From: Sarcocystis neurona
Taxonomy: Eukaryota; Apicomplexa; Conoidasida; Eucoccidiorida; Sarcocystidae
Assembly: GCA_000727475.1 (NCBI GenBank)
Contig: KL647304.1
Location: forward strand, 908,272 to 972,271
Direction: 5' to 3'
Length of the DNA stretch: 64,000 nucleotides
Shown: positions 1 through 14,200 of the stretch, in pieces
Layout: each line of letters begins with the position of its first letter
Position numbering within the stretch: the stretch's first letter is position 1
Program-made: the position numbers and the translations under genes
The notes under the pieces: generated by a model
What the model saw: only the letters and a program-made list of their open reading frames with translations
Databases searched by the model: none
What the model was told of the DNA's origin: nothing

Positions 1-3000
1 GTGGGCTCTAGTGCGCGTGAGCACTGTTATTCGTGTGTACGGAAGCCGACGCACAAAGCTATGCACACGTCCTCACAGAAGCGTGTGACATGTTTGCGCA
101 CCATTCCCGCTATAATAAGAAGGCAGACCTCGCATAGCTATGTGGTTGCATTGGTGGTGTAGTCGCAGGCGTCGGTGTTGAAGGACTCCAATTTCCCCTG
201 AGGAGACCACGAATGTTTTTCTCTACCGCAGAACCTCAGTATCGACTGCAAGGATCCCTGAACAGCCGGTCTTGCCTCGTTCGCCTTTATAGAAAAGTAG
301 GGCCGTGTCCATGTGCTTGTGCAATTGTACATGCAACTACTTCTCTACATCTGCGTATGTGTGGCACGTGTCTGTACAGACGCACATGTATCTGCGTATG
401 ACCGGAGGGTGCTGATGCAGATTAACACAGAATGCACGCAAGTGGGAAACCTAGAGCTCACGCTGGTTCTTCCAGTCATATGAGAATACACTGCTGATTT
501 CCCACTACTACTCTACCGTGCAGCTGCGCTATGCATTACACGAGTATCGCCCATGTGGTCGAAGGTTCATACCAGGAATGCGTAGTGTGGTCATTGTCAC
601 ATGCAGATATACATTCTGTGCCCTGGGGATGTAGTTTGAAGATATACGTGTGTAACATACTGCACTTTTTGGGAGAATTCTACACATGCACAACTCCGCA
701 TTGACGACCATATACATATATACAGAGAACGAGAACGTAGGTGGGTAACAGCTCTCGCTGTTTCGCGTATGATCATACGCACACATGATAGGTACACTGG
801 TGCGAAGGTTAAATCTGTACGAATAGCCGAGTGACAATGTGTGAACGACGAGCGCAGGTAACGTTCTGCGCCCGTTGCTGTCGCTGCCTGCATCAACCAG
901 GTGTTTCAACTTGGGAAGAGCCATTTGTTTTGTACTCTGAGTTCCTGCTTGGAATCGGCACTTTTGAGCACAATCCTGTCAAGTACTACACAGCAACAAT
1001 TGTCTAGGGTTCTCCCGCAGCTAGTTTGCCGTACGTACGTGTTTTGCCGTACGTGCGTGGGTCGGCCTGGACGTGCACATACATTTTGCGAAAACCCAGG
1101 CACGCAAGACTTCTGCCGAAGCCTCTCGATAATCATCGAAACACGGCGCGGTGCGTAACAGCACGAATTTAAAGAGGTTTAGAGCCCTGTGCGCCTACGC
1201 ACGCGTGAATGCAAGTGAATAGGTCGGTACAGAGGTGCGCAGATACAAAGCAAAATTGGGGCATGTACATCGTTTTACGTCTGTTTCATAAAAGCGAGGC
1301 AGTGAACAGAGCAGCTGTTTAGCACGCACAATGCAGGTTATTTCTGTCTTGCGTCCAGACGCTCGTATCAAGGCCGATTCGGATGTTTTCGTTTCAGGAG
1401 AACGCAAGCCAGCTTGCGGTGGCACGTGTGGCGTAAAGATCCCATTACGTTCTGTCTTCCGAAAGAGCGCGTCTTCACGCCTGGAGATTTGTTGCGACGG
1501 CATCTGAGACGTACGTATGTGCATGTGTACCTTGCCCCTTCATTTCTCGAACCAAACACTTCGCAGCCAGTTGCACTTCTACCCAACGCATCCGACAGGC
1601 ATAACTAAGTCTCTTACGTCTTCTGCAGAATTCGAGGCCTCCGTGGAAAAACGGTGGAGCAGGCACTCGGGGATACGCAGAAGAGGGTTCATTCAAGTAT
1701 AATTTTGTATCGCAATCTGTAATTCTTGAAATCTAAGGAAACAAATTTTCCTACGTGTTTTGCCATTGGCTGTATGGGTATGGTTCTCTCCAAGAGCGAA
1801 CAGTCGCAGCGGTCTACAAGCGAAATTTCTCATGTGCGTGCACTAATTTATATCGGATACTCCTACAAATTCTTGGACACTCAAGGTAAGCGTATACACA
1901 CATAAACCGTATTATGTTCGACTTTCGAGCTCCACTGTACTCCCACAGAATCAAAAGGACACATCATTCAAACACGCATAAATACGGACATAGAGTCACA
2001 TGGATATACATATACAGATCAATGAAGACAACTTTTCAGCACATATATATACGTGTCTTCGCTCCCCCAGCGTTTTCGTTGAACATGCTCGCCCGCACGT
2101 ACTTTAGAAAAAAGTGGACTCCGCTCAGCAATCTCGTGCAGTTTGAGGTAACAGTCGTACGCGCCACATACACACATGTGGCGTCTCTTCGTAGACGCGC
2201 CTCCGTACCTATCCTTATTCATATTATTTTACACACTGCCTGCCAATCGGATACGTTCTTTCTGGCATGCCCCTCCCAAGCGAGTGTACACGGATTGCTC
2301 CTATAAATTACCTGCCGAATCGACTTCCACTGTGAGTTCTGTAATTACACAGTCTTCAAATTCTTTTTTACCTCCCAATAGACACGCTGCAATACAGTTA
2401 CTCTTGCACTGACACGTTTCAGTGCAACATTTGATACCTGCTAACAATAAAGTGACGCTGCCGACGCCATACATATATATCCTGTCCGCATAAGTACGAT
2501 TGTGCATAACTAATGAATACATTCATTGACGGAGAATATCGGTCGTAGGTGTGCACAGGCACACATATGCACATGTGTGTAGAAGTCGCGTGGGTACAAC
2601 ACATACGCGCAGACACATAGTAAAATGTGTGCGTAGAGGTAGAAAACGATAATGATGTGTGCATAGACATGCATACGTACGCGTACTATAGAACGTCCAT
2701 TGTACAGGACACCCGTTAACGTTTTTCTACAAGTGAGCATGCGTTCCAGTTTTGCACTCCACAGTCTCTTCAGCGCCCTGCAGCCAAGTTCACCAGCGAA
2801 CACCACGACGATGAATCTACAAATCCACCAGTTTCGACTTGTGGTTTCACTAAGTAGTCTTCCTTTTCAACTCTTCCATTTACGTGAGTACATCTCAGCA
2901 GCTATTCGTGCGATCCACTATGTGTATCTGGTGACAGAAGTACATGTTCATGTGTGTGATGGTTAGGCCTTCTTTACTGAAGGTTGTTCTTTCTAATACT

Positions 3001-5261
3001 ATTCCTATGCTACCACTTGGAAATTCTCTGCCATCTGGGCTCTTTGTATTTTCTCTGCTGTCTTTTCTCCCCTCCCATTTTGAAGCATCCCGCCTATTTC
3101 TTTCCAGTTCGCCCTTTCCCTTGGTTCGCCCGCGCCTCTTTTCTCTTACGTGATCCATGAAGAAGAGATCGGTGGATCACTTGAAGTTTAGTGGACGACG
3201 TGCGACACCGTTGACGCTTTCAGGTGATCCTCTTTCAGCTTCTACGTATAGATTGTACTTCAGCTAGCGACGACGGTTCTCCGAATAAGCTATTGGAAGG
3301 GTATATCATGAGTCCACCAGCATCACACACTTTTCAACCGACGCCACTTGCCGCTCCTATTTCGTGTCATTGACCTCTGCAGATGTGCACGTGGCCTGCA
3401 TAGCATTTCCTTTACATGTCGTGCTCCTCCTGCGCACAGCTTCTTTTCTCCCGATGCAGTATCATTTGCGTGTCCTAAGGGACAGAGAACGACACGTGTA
3501 CAACCGGAACATGCAAGAAAACTTTTCCAGGAAGGGGTAGGCCACGACTCCCGTGTAGTGTTAATTGAGGTAATATAGGATTACACCCGGGGCTGCAGCA
3601 TCTATGGTGATTACGAGGTCGTGCACTCACGCTCATGGGCTCATCGTCCTGTGTTCAACAGTAAAGAGGGGTTGTCCGCCGACGTGCTCTACCTGGGAAT
3701 GCCAGTCCATCTGTCAACGCTTTTTCCTGCTGAGGCCTTGCACTCAACAACTGCAACTTTTTAGGCGAGTCCGTTGAGTGCCTGAACTGGAATTTCTGCC
3801 AAAGTACCGCTGAATCTTCTTCAGCAAAATGTTGTTTCGATAACCGTACTACTCCTAGTGACGACTAACACCACCTCCTGTCGTACCTGTCATGTGCACG
3901 TAGTGTTCAACCAAACAACTCAAGACGCCTTCCTCGCAGGCGTTGACAGAAAAACAATCCAGGGAGCGAAGAGCTTCTTTTGATCTACAGTTTATGCCTG
4001 CCTCTACGTTGTGTGTGCCTTCCTTTTTGCCCTTCCCATCCCGCACTTGTGATTGTACCCTCTAGAAGTCTATAATTTCTACGTAACATTTTCCCTTTCT
4101 TAACTGTCCCAGTTGCTCCAACTAGTTGACACCGTTTTCCTCTCTCCCAGTGATATGCAAGTTCCCGTATCATTTGCTTTTGCACGTTCTTCGTTTTCTA
4201 CGAAGCACCCGTTAATTTCAATTCATCCGCCTTTGAAGGCTCATTAACCTAATGGATCTCGACGCAGCTGCCGCTTGATTGTTGCTTCTTAGGCATGAAA
4301 TTTTCTCTGCAACAGTGTTTCGCACTCCGTGTTGCCTGCCTCCTTCTAAGAATAAGTCTTTTTCTCGTTTTGCAATATCGGCAGTGGTGGTCACACTACA
4401 GCGCATGGAAACCTATTCTACACACTTACTTTGGGTAAATCTTTTTGGCCGCACGTGGTTGCACTCACAAGCTAAGCAGAGAGCAACAGTAAAAGCGCAA
4501 CACCTTGTGCACTCGAGGGCAACAGGTGCAACACCGCCGGCCTAGGCTCCCACCACTGTGGGCCCGCGATTCCCTCAAATAATGTACCTATTTCAGCAGC
4601 AGCAGCAGCAGTACCACGAAAAGGCACTGCACAAATCAGCAGCATGTACGTCACAGAGCTTCAGCACATGCACTGGAAAACGAGGTGTAACCATAGTGCA
4701 CCTACGCGCAATAATGACAGTAGTTGCACTCTACATCAGTGTTTCATGTAGCAGCAGCAGCAATATTTTTTGAACAGCTTTTTCGGACAAACAGCCTCTG
4801 GCTGGTCACCGGCGTCTGCGCCTCCTCTTATGAGTCCAACTGGTGAGCTGCCATTTGTTGAAAAAGAGAGGACGTTACAGCACTGTTAGTTAGCACTGTT
4901 AGTAGACTGAAACGCTTCTCCTTTCGCGGCGCCTGCAGTAGACAAATGTGAGGCTGTCGCAGCCGCAGATGTTGTCGCATACGTAGATGCGGCGGCTCGA
5001 AAAAGCACCTTCCCAACGGCAAGGTCAGTCTTTCATCGACACTGTCATCACCATGCTCCTCATTGAAGGAATTACATCACCGCACATATCAGAGGATGGA
5101 AACAAGATTGTAACACAGATCTACACGAAGAAAGGCACATGTCTTCCAGCGGCATCAGCAGAGGTGTGTAGAGGGCAACGGTGACTGCGACCCGCAGCAG
5201 CGTACGGGGGGGAGTGCATTTGACGCAGGAAAACAGACTTGTATCAGTCACCCTTATTCCC
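1..5261. other. No supported gene
   Basis: Only short open frames without domain signatures or linked splice sites are visible here. The composition is mixed, with scattered ACGT/TACGTA-type words, pyrimidine-rich patches around 2980-3150 and a short CAG run near 4593-4610. The right edge abuts the 3' end of the AP2 gene on the minus strand, so the last few hundred bases probably include its 3' untranslated region. I see no RNA gene. Confidence 0.5.
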
Positions 5262-8200
5262 TCAGTACAGGCGAGACCCCGTGTTACTTGACCTTGCTTC
5301 ACCGGATGATGGGAACGCAAGCAGTGATGACCTGTCATCTTTGTCGCGTGAGTCGGCGGCGTCATCGCGTTGCGTGTCTTCTGCTTTAAAAGCTGGGCTG
5401 TCCGCTGCAGCTGACTTTTCGCCAGCACCTCGCGAAGCATAAAATGCATGTGCACGGATCAAAAATTGAGATAAATCGGCTGCCTTGCAGTCGAACACGT
5501 TCTCTGCCGTTTCTTCAACAGACGGCAAACCACACGCAGAACCTGCACGTTCGGCCGAAGGTGGACGAGACAACGCGACAACTCTCTCTAATATGTCTGC
5601 AGAGGAGAGTTGAAGACACCCGGTCTTCCTTGCTGCATCGCCTGCGCACGCAGGGAGAGAGGCAACGGCCTTCTCAACGGAGACACAAGAGGCAGCAGGG
5701 ACTGCAGACTTCTGAAGTGCAACAGCAGCAGTTGCTGCGGTCGCCCCTCCACTTTCGCGGGAGAGGGACAATCGTGCCTGCTGCCCTGCATTCGGTTCTG
5801 GTGAAGCGCCGACTGCAGCAACTGCGGGACGCACAATGTCTGCGTACGTCCCACAAAAACCTGTGCCCTCTCGTTCTTCCCTTTCCTTCTCGGCCCCGTT
5901 TGAAGAATCTGCTCTGCTCGACCTTGTCGCAGCAGCAGGTGCCGCACTGCTAAGGGTATGAATAGACGGAGACGTGCCGCCGCTGGTCAAGCTAGTAGAC
6001 AGCTCGTCACCCATGTTGCTGTGTAACAGCGAAGCGTAATATAATGCAGGGCTACTCAGGCGGCCGAGCTCTGTTGCAGCTCCACCTGCTCCTCTCCCTC
6101 CTCTTGAGCTCCCTGATCCATCGCAGACAGTGCCACACCCTTGCCCACTCTGCTGCTCTACTATCTTCTGCATCGCTGCAGCTGCTGCTGGAACCGAGTG
6201 TGCACACATCGTTGTTGCACTTCTTTTTCTCAGGCCGTCGCTCTGTTCCTCGCTCGAGTCGCTGCCCAATCTACCAGATCCTCCAGCTGTCTTCGCAGAA
6301 GCTTCTATAGTTGCGCTGGGTGCCTCTGGCACCGAGTGGCCTCTCCAGGAAACATCGGGCCACGACGCACCTCCACACTGTTCAGCAGCAACGGCATGCC
6401 CACGACACACCCGTGCCACCCCTCGCAAACTCTTGCCAATATTTTGGCTCTCCTCACCGCTCCCGCCGCGACTGCGGCTGCTGCGACAACTACTACCGCC
6501 GTTGTTGGTATTGCTGCTGTTCCCTCCACTCTTCGCGTTGCTACTGCTGCTATTGCAGTCTGCGCAGCCTGCGTCTGCTTCCACTAGCTGCCGAACGAGA
6601 TGTTGCAGCAGCGCAGGAGTCAGATTCGGCTTCCCGTGGCCCCTTTGATTGTCCAGCAGTATGGTTGCATGTGCTGCTATAAAGCGGCAGATAAGCTGCC
6701 TGTGGAGGTGCAGAATGAGTCTAGCAATGGTATGGGCGAGAGACTGCAGGGGAAGAATTGACGCCAGCACTGTCGGGTACGACAGATTCAAAAATGCGGC
6801 ACTCCTCTCCTGCAGCAGTAGGGACTGCCGCTCCTGAAGTAATGAGCACCGCGTCTCTCTTCTCTCCATCCGGACTGATGCCTCGCCACGGAGCGTCCTG
6901 CTGTCTTTTCCTTCTTTTTCACAGACAGCCCCCGCTCCAAGAGCTCTGCTCTGATCGCCCTCGTCACTGGTGCCTACCGCGCTCTGCACCATTCCACTCG
7001 ACTGGTCGCATTTGAAGTCGTTCTGTCTCTCTTTATCTGCTGCCTCCCGTCTCGTCTCCCTCGAGCTACTCAGCACGCTGCCGGTCTCTCTCTCTGCTTC
7101 CCTGGCCTGCTGAGGCTTTTCACCGACACAACACGAAGTGCTTGAGACCTCTACGGAACGCGTCGCCCCTCGTGCGGTCACAGCTGCTGCTACTTGACCC
7201 TTGTGGGGCTGCTCCTTATTTCTAGAACTAGCTTTCGAAAAGTGCCGATCCTCGTCGACTTCTCCAGTTGCTGCAACCAGTTGGCATCTGCCTTGTGCAT
7301 CGCTCTGCAATTTTTCTCCTGCAGCAGCTGCGGGTGCAACCGAGGCAAGTCCTGAAGAAGTTTGTCGTGATGCCGCTGCCGGAGCAGTCTCACGTGTGAC
7401 AACCCCAGCTGCTATTGTTGGTTCTGTTGCAGTGACTTGCCGTTTTTCCTCACCAAAACCCATACTCTCCGAAGCTGTCACAGAGCACGGACACTCCTCA
7501 GTAGCTTCAGCTGTAGGTGGTATACCTGCTGCCACACTCCCTTTGGCTCCTGTTGCTGGAGCTGACCCCAAGGCAACGGCGTTCTCCCCACTTGCAGACG
7601 TTGCATCAGCTGAAGTCTGCCTTAGAGGAGCTTCTTCGAATCTGTGAGTCTTCATCGCTTCCTCGTCCCCTTCGACATTTTCTGCTGCTCCTGTTGCCTC
7701 TGCCATTGTGTTCTGCTTGGGCGCCGCAGTTGCGTGAACAGTTGCTGCTCCCCGGACTCTCGTTTCAGCTGTGCCCACGTGCGCCTTGTCAAGGAGATCT
7801 TTACTTTCCCCAATGTCTGGCGAAGACACCCCCTGCCACGTATCCACTGTTCCGTCTGTTGCTGTACTGCGGCTTAAATCGCCACCTGGAATTGTTACCC
7901 CCTCCTTGACTTTCTCGACACCGGAAACAGAAGAAACCGCGGCAGTCAATGACACTTGTTCACCTGCTCCCGTCGTGGTGCCGTGAAGACAGTCACTCTC
8001 ACGCGTGAGAGGGGAAATCGGAGGAGAGCACGAAGCAACGTCTTTTTTTGCGACCGAGTTCCCTGAAACTTTCCGCGGAATAGCAGACGGAGCGGAGCAG
8101 GTGATCAGCGTAGCAGCAGCTGGGCTCACCGCTGTTAAAGAAGTTGAAGAGAAACCCGTCGGTTTGTGCCTTCTGTGTCCTGCACCTACGTCTGTTTCAT

Positions 8201-11200
8201 CCTCCTCCTTCACCGTCGTCGTTGCTGCTCCTGCTGTCGCCTTGCCCTCGCGACCGGTCACTCCCCTCTTCTCTTCCACAGCAGCCGGCACAGTCGACTG
8301 GCATGCAGCTTCTCGCAACAGAGAGGAAGCCGGCGTAGCCGTGGCACTCAAACCTCGCTGGAACGGAGACCCGGCGCAGGACGAGGCACTGCCAGGCGTA
8401 TCAGCAGCGGAGAGCAACGTTGTTGGTGTACCGGTCGTCTGCGATCCACACAATGGAGATGCAGAGGCTGAAAGCAGTGGACGAGTAGAAGAGGCTGAGC
8501 CGCTGTTGCCTTCTGCTAGCTTCTCTGCGAAGAGAACTTGTCTCAACGACTCCTCCACGAGCATTAAAGCATCGGAGCCAATGACGCTCGGCTCCGAAGA
8601 CGACGAGCTGCTGCCACTGCTGGTTGTTCTGCTGCTGGTGATCCCGCTGTGCGACGACTTAAAGCGGACGTTGCCGCTACTGCTGCGCGTAGGACGCCCT
8701 TCTTGGACTGCGGAAAGGTCTGCTGCAGGAGCGCTTGAAAGCGACACCCGCTGCTGTAGATGGGGAGCGGCAGGGTCGGAGAGATCAGAACCGCTGCCAG
8801 ACATCTCCTGCGACGAGGCACCCGCAGGCGCACCAGTGAAATTCTGGGCCGTCCGTCCGCACACATGCCAATCTTTCTGTTCACCCGCATGAGGAGAACC
8901 GGCTTCAGCAGTCCTCGACAACACAGCAGAAGCAACCCCCCCTCCACTGGACGCAGCACCCGAAACAATTGGATCAGTGGCACCCGCAGTAGCTGCGTGG
9001 GGCGGCGAGTACGCGTCATCGGATGCAGCAGACACCGAGGAAGGTGCAGCAGTGTCTGCGTCCTCGCAGGACCTCGGCAGCGTGTAGAGCATGTGAATAA
9101 GGTCTGCAATGTGCTGCCGATCGCAGGGACACGGTCTATCCTGGCAACCGCACACAGCAGGTTGAAAAGGGCGCAGCAGAAAGACCTCCAGTTCAGCTTC
9201 GTCCTGAATGACTCGGCCCCCGGGAACTTCAACGTACGGCACCACCGCAGAAGTACGGCCCGCCACGTCCGAAGCTCCACCAACAGAGGTAGCAGTGCGC
9301 TCGGCGCCGCCGTAGGTCTCGCTTGCTTCTCCTTCTTCGTCGGGAGTGTAGTGTCTACGTGCCTCTGCTTTGGACGGGACAGCCGATCCCCCATCGGCGA
9401 CGTCCCACTGCTTTTTGCCCGTTGTCTCTGTCCGCCCAGCACCGCAGTGTGAAGCTTCTTGGTAGGCGCACGAAAGAACGGTCGTCTCGTCTTCCGCCGT
9501 TTCCCTGCTCAGTTTCCTCTCCGCGTCAACACCAGGCGGCCCAGGAGACTCGCTGCAGCTGTATTCGACCTCCGTGGAGGAGGCACTGGTTGCAGCACCG
9601 TATACAGGAAATCCAGCCACCGAACTCTGTCTGGAAAGAAAAACGAAGGAAGATAGTCTTTCAGGCAGCTCCGCGCAGAACTTCACTTTGTCGTGCTGCT
9701 GCAACTCACTTGTCATCTTCTCCTTCTTCTGCGCCTGCACCTCATCTGCTTCAAAAGACACACCGCGACTCTCACTTGCCTTTTTCCCCGCGCATGCGAT
9801 CGAGCCGCTGAAATGCCTCAGCATCGTCTCCCCTTGGTCCAAAGAACAACCGCGGTGGCTTTTGGGAGGCGGCTGCTCGGAATGTTGATGCTCTCGCGCT
9901 TTCGTTGCAGCGCGCGGTGGTGCGGCATTAAGGGCTTGACCAGGCTTTCCACCAGCAGCAGGTCCAGCAGCACTATCGTCAGACGCACTTTCCGTCGCTG
10001 TCCGTCCCGGCTTTTTAATGAAATAAGTCGCTGGCGGCAGCTTGAACGGCAGGAAACAGTGGCCGGCTACTCGGATGATGAGCCGCAAATACTGCGGCAG
10101 CGACCCTTGCAGCTGCCTTATCACCGACACTAGTCGCTGCTGCGACTGCAACAACGTCACTATGCTTTGAAGCACGGCCGCGCTATCTGTGCAGCTGCAA
10201 CCAACTACGTCTTTTGTTGCAGTTGAGGCTGAGAAATTGTCGGCTCGAATCGGTGGTTGCTGCTGCTGTTGCACGAGCAGGCGCTGCTGAACGTAGAGAT
10301 CGGTCTCGCCTTGAGGCAGCAGTCGCTGACTCCGGATCGTCTTCTGCCGCAGCTCCCTCTCCTGTGCGGTTTGCCGAATGGTGCTGCTTTCTCCCTCACC
10401 CGTGGTTCCCTCCCCGGCTGCAAAGCTCTGTCGTGAATGTTGCTGCTTCGCAGCAGCAGCAGCAGCTGTTTCTGCCGGCCCTCTAGCTATCGTCTTCTTC
10501 GTCTCCTGTTCTTCGTGTTCTTCTCCTTTCTCTGCCGGAGACCGCTGTCTGCAGCTAGCTGCTTTTTGTTGCAGGCTGGAGGAGACGAACATCCGAGGCT
10601 CCTTCCCTGCTGCCGTGCAATCCCCTCGAGCGACCTTGAGGCTTCTCTGACAACCAATTGCATGTTGCTGTTCAGCAGACAAGTCTTCGCACGCGCGCTC
10701 AGTACCCGTTAAAATCTCAACGGCCTCTTCTTCTGCACTTCCACCATAAGACATATCCGCCACAGTGGAAGAAGACGGCTCTGCAGAACTCCGCAGGTGT
10801 TCCTCTGCGCCCTCCGTTTTCCTGACAGCTTGCAACGGCGACTGCTTACAAACATCAGCTGGTCCTCCGGGCCCCGAAAAAAAAGAGGAGCTTTTATTTG
10901 GACGAGTCTCTTCTCTGGCCGACTCCACAGTTAGTTCGTTTCTCGAAGTCTGCCCTTTTTCTGTGTCTTCTCCGCTTCCATGTGCTGCTTCTGCAGCTAC
11001 TGTTTTCGAAGGTGTAACCTCTGCTGCAGGTCCTGCTTCCGTGTTGAAGCTAGCGCGCAGCACTCTGAGCACTGTAGTTTCTCGCTCGGTTTTTCGCTCC
11101 ACGCGTGAGGTTCCAGCAGGCAGCTCTTCCTCCACTTTCGCAGCCTGATTACTTCCACTTCTCTCCCAGCTGCTCCCAGAATTTAAAGTGCCCTCCCCCC

Positions 11201-14200
11201 CACACGCTGCAACATTACAGCTCGCTACTGAGCCTTTTGCAGATCCCTCCGCACTGCCTATTCCTTCCTGTTGCTGCTTCTTTCTTTCTTCTTCGTCCTG
11301 TTGCTGCAAAGCGACCTCTGAATTATGTTCCCGCGTTGCTGCTGGGGCTAATCCCGGGCCCTTTTGTTGCAACTCAGCCCATCCCTCCTGGTCATCGCTT
11401 TTCATAGTAGAGCACTCTGCCTCCCCTGCCTCCTGCTGCAGTCTAGCGTCCTTCGACAACTCGTTAGAATGCGTGTGGGTTGTCTCGGCTGCGTTGGGAG
11501 GCAGGTCCTCGCAGTGCTTCTGCACGATGTCGGAAGAGCTGGCGAGAGTTGCTCTCAAAATAGTCACTAGCACATACGTAGAAGAAGTGAGTTCGACAAG
11601 GACGCGGGAAAGCACCAGCAGCTCCGAAGATCCCAGATGCATCCGAAGACCTGTGACCACCCGACTAACGCCGTGAGTCACAGACGCACCAGCAGATGCA
11701 TGAGAGAGGGCCGGTAAGGTAGAAAGCGACGTTCCTGTCTGGAGCAAGGTTTCAAGTTGCTTGGGGATCTCCTCGGCACGGCTTCCTTCACGCGACAGCC
11801 ATGCCGCATCCTTCGTGTCAGTCGCGGCAGAAGAATAAGAGAACGACCGTGAAACGACATCCCCTGCGTCTTCTTTGGTAGGCCGACACAAAGAAGAAGA
11901 AAGAGTGCTAGCAGGGTCGCAGCTCCTGCTAGGCTTGCGGCTTTCTCCATTGGCGAGGGGTGAGGATGCCAGAGAAGGCAAGCAAGCAGACACCTCTGAC
12001 GCGAGAGAAGCGGCCGGCGCCAGAATAGCCCTGCGCTCCTGCTGCAGCTGCTCGGCGGAAAACTCCTTCTCAAAGCCGCGAATGAACTCATCGAACAGCA
12101 TCACCGTATCAAGCATCTGTTGACTCATGGCCGTCTTCGCCAGCATCGCTGCAGTCGCGTGACCGGGTGCCAGACCGGCGATGTTCTCGCTCCGGCTCTC
12201 CACTGGATTGCCCACACCTGTGGGAGTTTGTGTTGTTGCTAGTACTGCTGGAGCTGGGACTTCTGCTGCAGTTGCTGCCGGTGCGCTCGCTGCTGCTCCT
12301 GCTCGTGCTCCGTCCCTTCCGCCGCCGCCAATGAAGTCAGTTTGCCCTGCAGTGAGACCGGGGGTGTCCCTGCTGCTTTCACTGGAGTCCTCCCTCATCC
12401 AGACCCCCATTTCGTCGCCACTTAGGCCTGCAGAGGAAGGAGAGAATTTGCCCGTGTGGTGTTGCAGTGGCTCATCCGCCAAGCTGCACGTAGAGGCTTT
12501 GTGGGGCGTAGCAGCAGCTTCTGCGAACGTTCTGTAGGAATTCGATCTGCTGACAGAAAGAGGAGACGTGCTGCTGTTTTCTGGGTAAGATGCTGTCGAA
12601 GGAGTGTGCGTCTGCAGGAGACTGCAGCGTGTTTCTTGCTTCTGTAACATCAGCGCGCATTTCACCTGAGATGTTGCGGCGGCGGTGGGGATTCCATTAG
12701 ATCTTGGAGCTGCTGGAGCCACGCTGCCACTGTTGCTTCTTATGCTGCGGGTGCTACCGTCTCCGTCTCGCACCAGAGCAACGTCAGCTGGGTGGTGGGA
12801 ATCCGCGGACGGCACCCACACCGAAGAGAACAGCTTGCTGAGGTATACCTTCTCCCGGTCTTGCAGACCTTGGAAAAACATATCAACACTTGCATTACAG
12901 CCAACTGTGCTATTTTGTATAACAGCAGGTTTTGCTTCTTCTACTCTTTCTGTGGTGCTCTGCGTCACCACGGTTGCTGCGGACGGCGTGCAAGAACCTC
13001 TGGTCAACACGACGCCTCCCAAAGGCCGGTCGCTTTTGTCTTCTACTCCCCCAGTGACTGTTGGTGGAACTCCAGCTCCAGGTGGTGAAGTCGGCGCAGA
13101 CGGTCCTCCTACACAGCACGCACTGGGACTTCTCCGTTTCCTGCTTTTGAGAAAATGAGCAAGTGTCATCTCCGAGGCGAAGTCAACAGCAGGAAGAGAG
13201 CTGGGAGTTGTCGTCTGTTGCTCGTGCATGCTGCTGTATTTCTGCTGTAGCGCGGACTCTTTGTGCGCTTCGTGGCTCTGACTGCTGCCGCTTTCTCGGT
13301 CGGGCTCAAAAGTGCTGCTTATGCTGTGCTCGTAGTAAGGCGAATGTTCCTCATCGCTGGGCGTCGCGCTGGCCTGAAAATGGAGCGTGCTGCTTCTGTT
13401 GAGACCGCTTAAGCGCGTGAGGATCGGCGTTGCTTCTCCATCTACAGAAAACGTATCAGCCCCTCCTCCAGTGGTTCTTGCTGCGGCTGCACCGGCAGCT
13501 GCAGCAGCCGCATGCATCTGTTGGGGAGGGCAATTTGTTGCTTTAGCACCCGCACTACAAGCCAAACGTAGCGCTTCCAGGCTTTTAGCAGCAGCAGCAG
13601 CAGGGCTACTTTCCCATGGATGCGGAGGCCGCGGATGCTGCTCCGTTAGAGAGTCATGTCTCGTCGTCGCGTACCGCGCTGCGACGGGCGTGCCTGGGTG
13701 TTCGCTTCTCTCTCTCGCCGTCGCTGCTGCGGAAAGAGCTCTACTCGCCATCACAGCTGACAAAGCAGCAGCCCCGCGACCTCCACCGAGACCTACAGGT
13801 TTGCAGACTGGATGAGGTAATGCCTCATTCTTGTCCACGTACTGCGCGAAGTCGGTGGCCATTGAGTGCGCTGCTTCGTAGCCATAGAATTTGGCGCTGT
13901 AAGTCCTCATCTTGCGCTTGCCGTTCAGGTAGTACCGCACACGCCACTCCTGTTTAGCGACATGATAGTGTGGGCGATTACCTCCCAGCGTGACGTCTGG
14001 CTTCCCTGTTTCGTTCTCCGGGTCGCAGCCCCCCGCTCCTCCTGCTGCTGTGGCGCCAACTCCTCTGCCTACCGACCCTGGTGCTAGCGCTTCTCCGCCT
14101 GCTGCAGTCGCCGCATAACGGCCACGCGCACGGCCTGCAGTCCCTGTTCTACTCGTGCTCTCGCTACGTGTCAGGGATTCCAATTTGGTTGTACCGTCAC

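Noticed and set aside
8005..8892. Long plus-strand frame of 295 codons across the AP2 gene
   Set aside because: It is antisense to exon 2. GCA/GCT/CAG-rich coding sequence leaves several frames open on both strands; this one has no domain and no splice context. Other plus-strand frames between 5.4 and 15.4 kb are alike.
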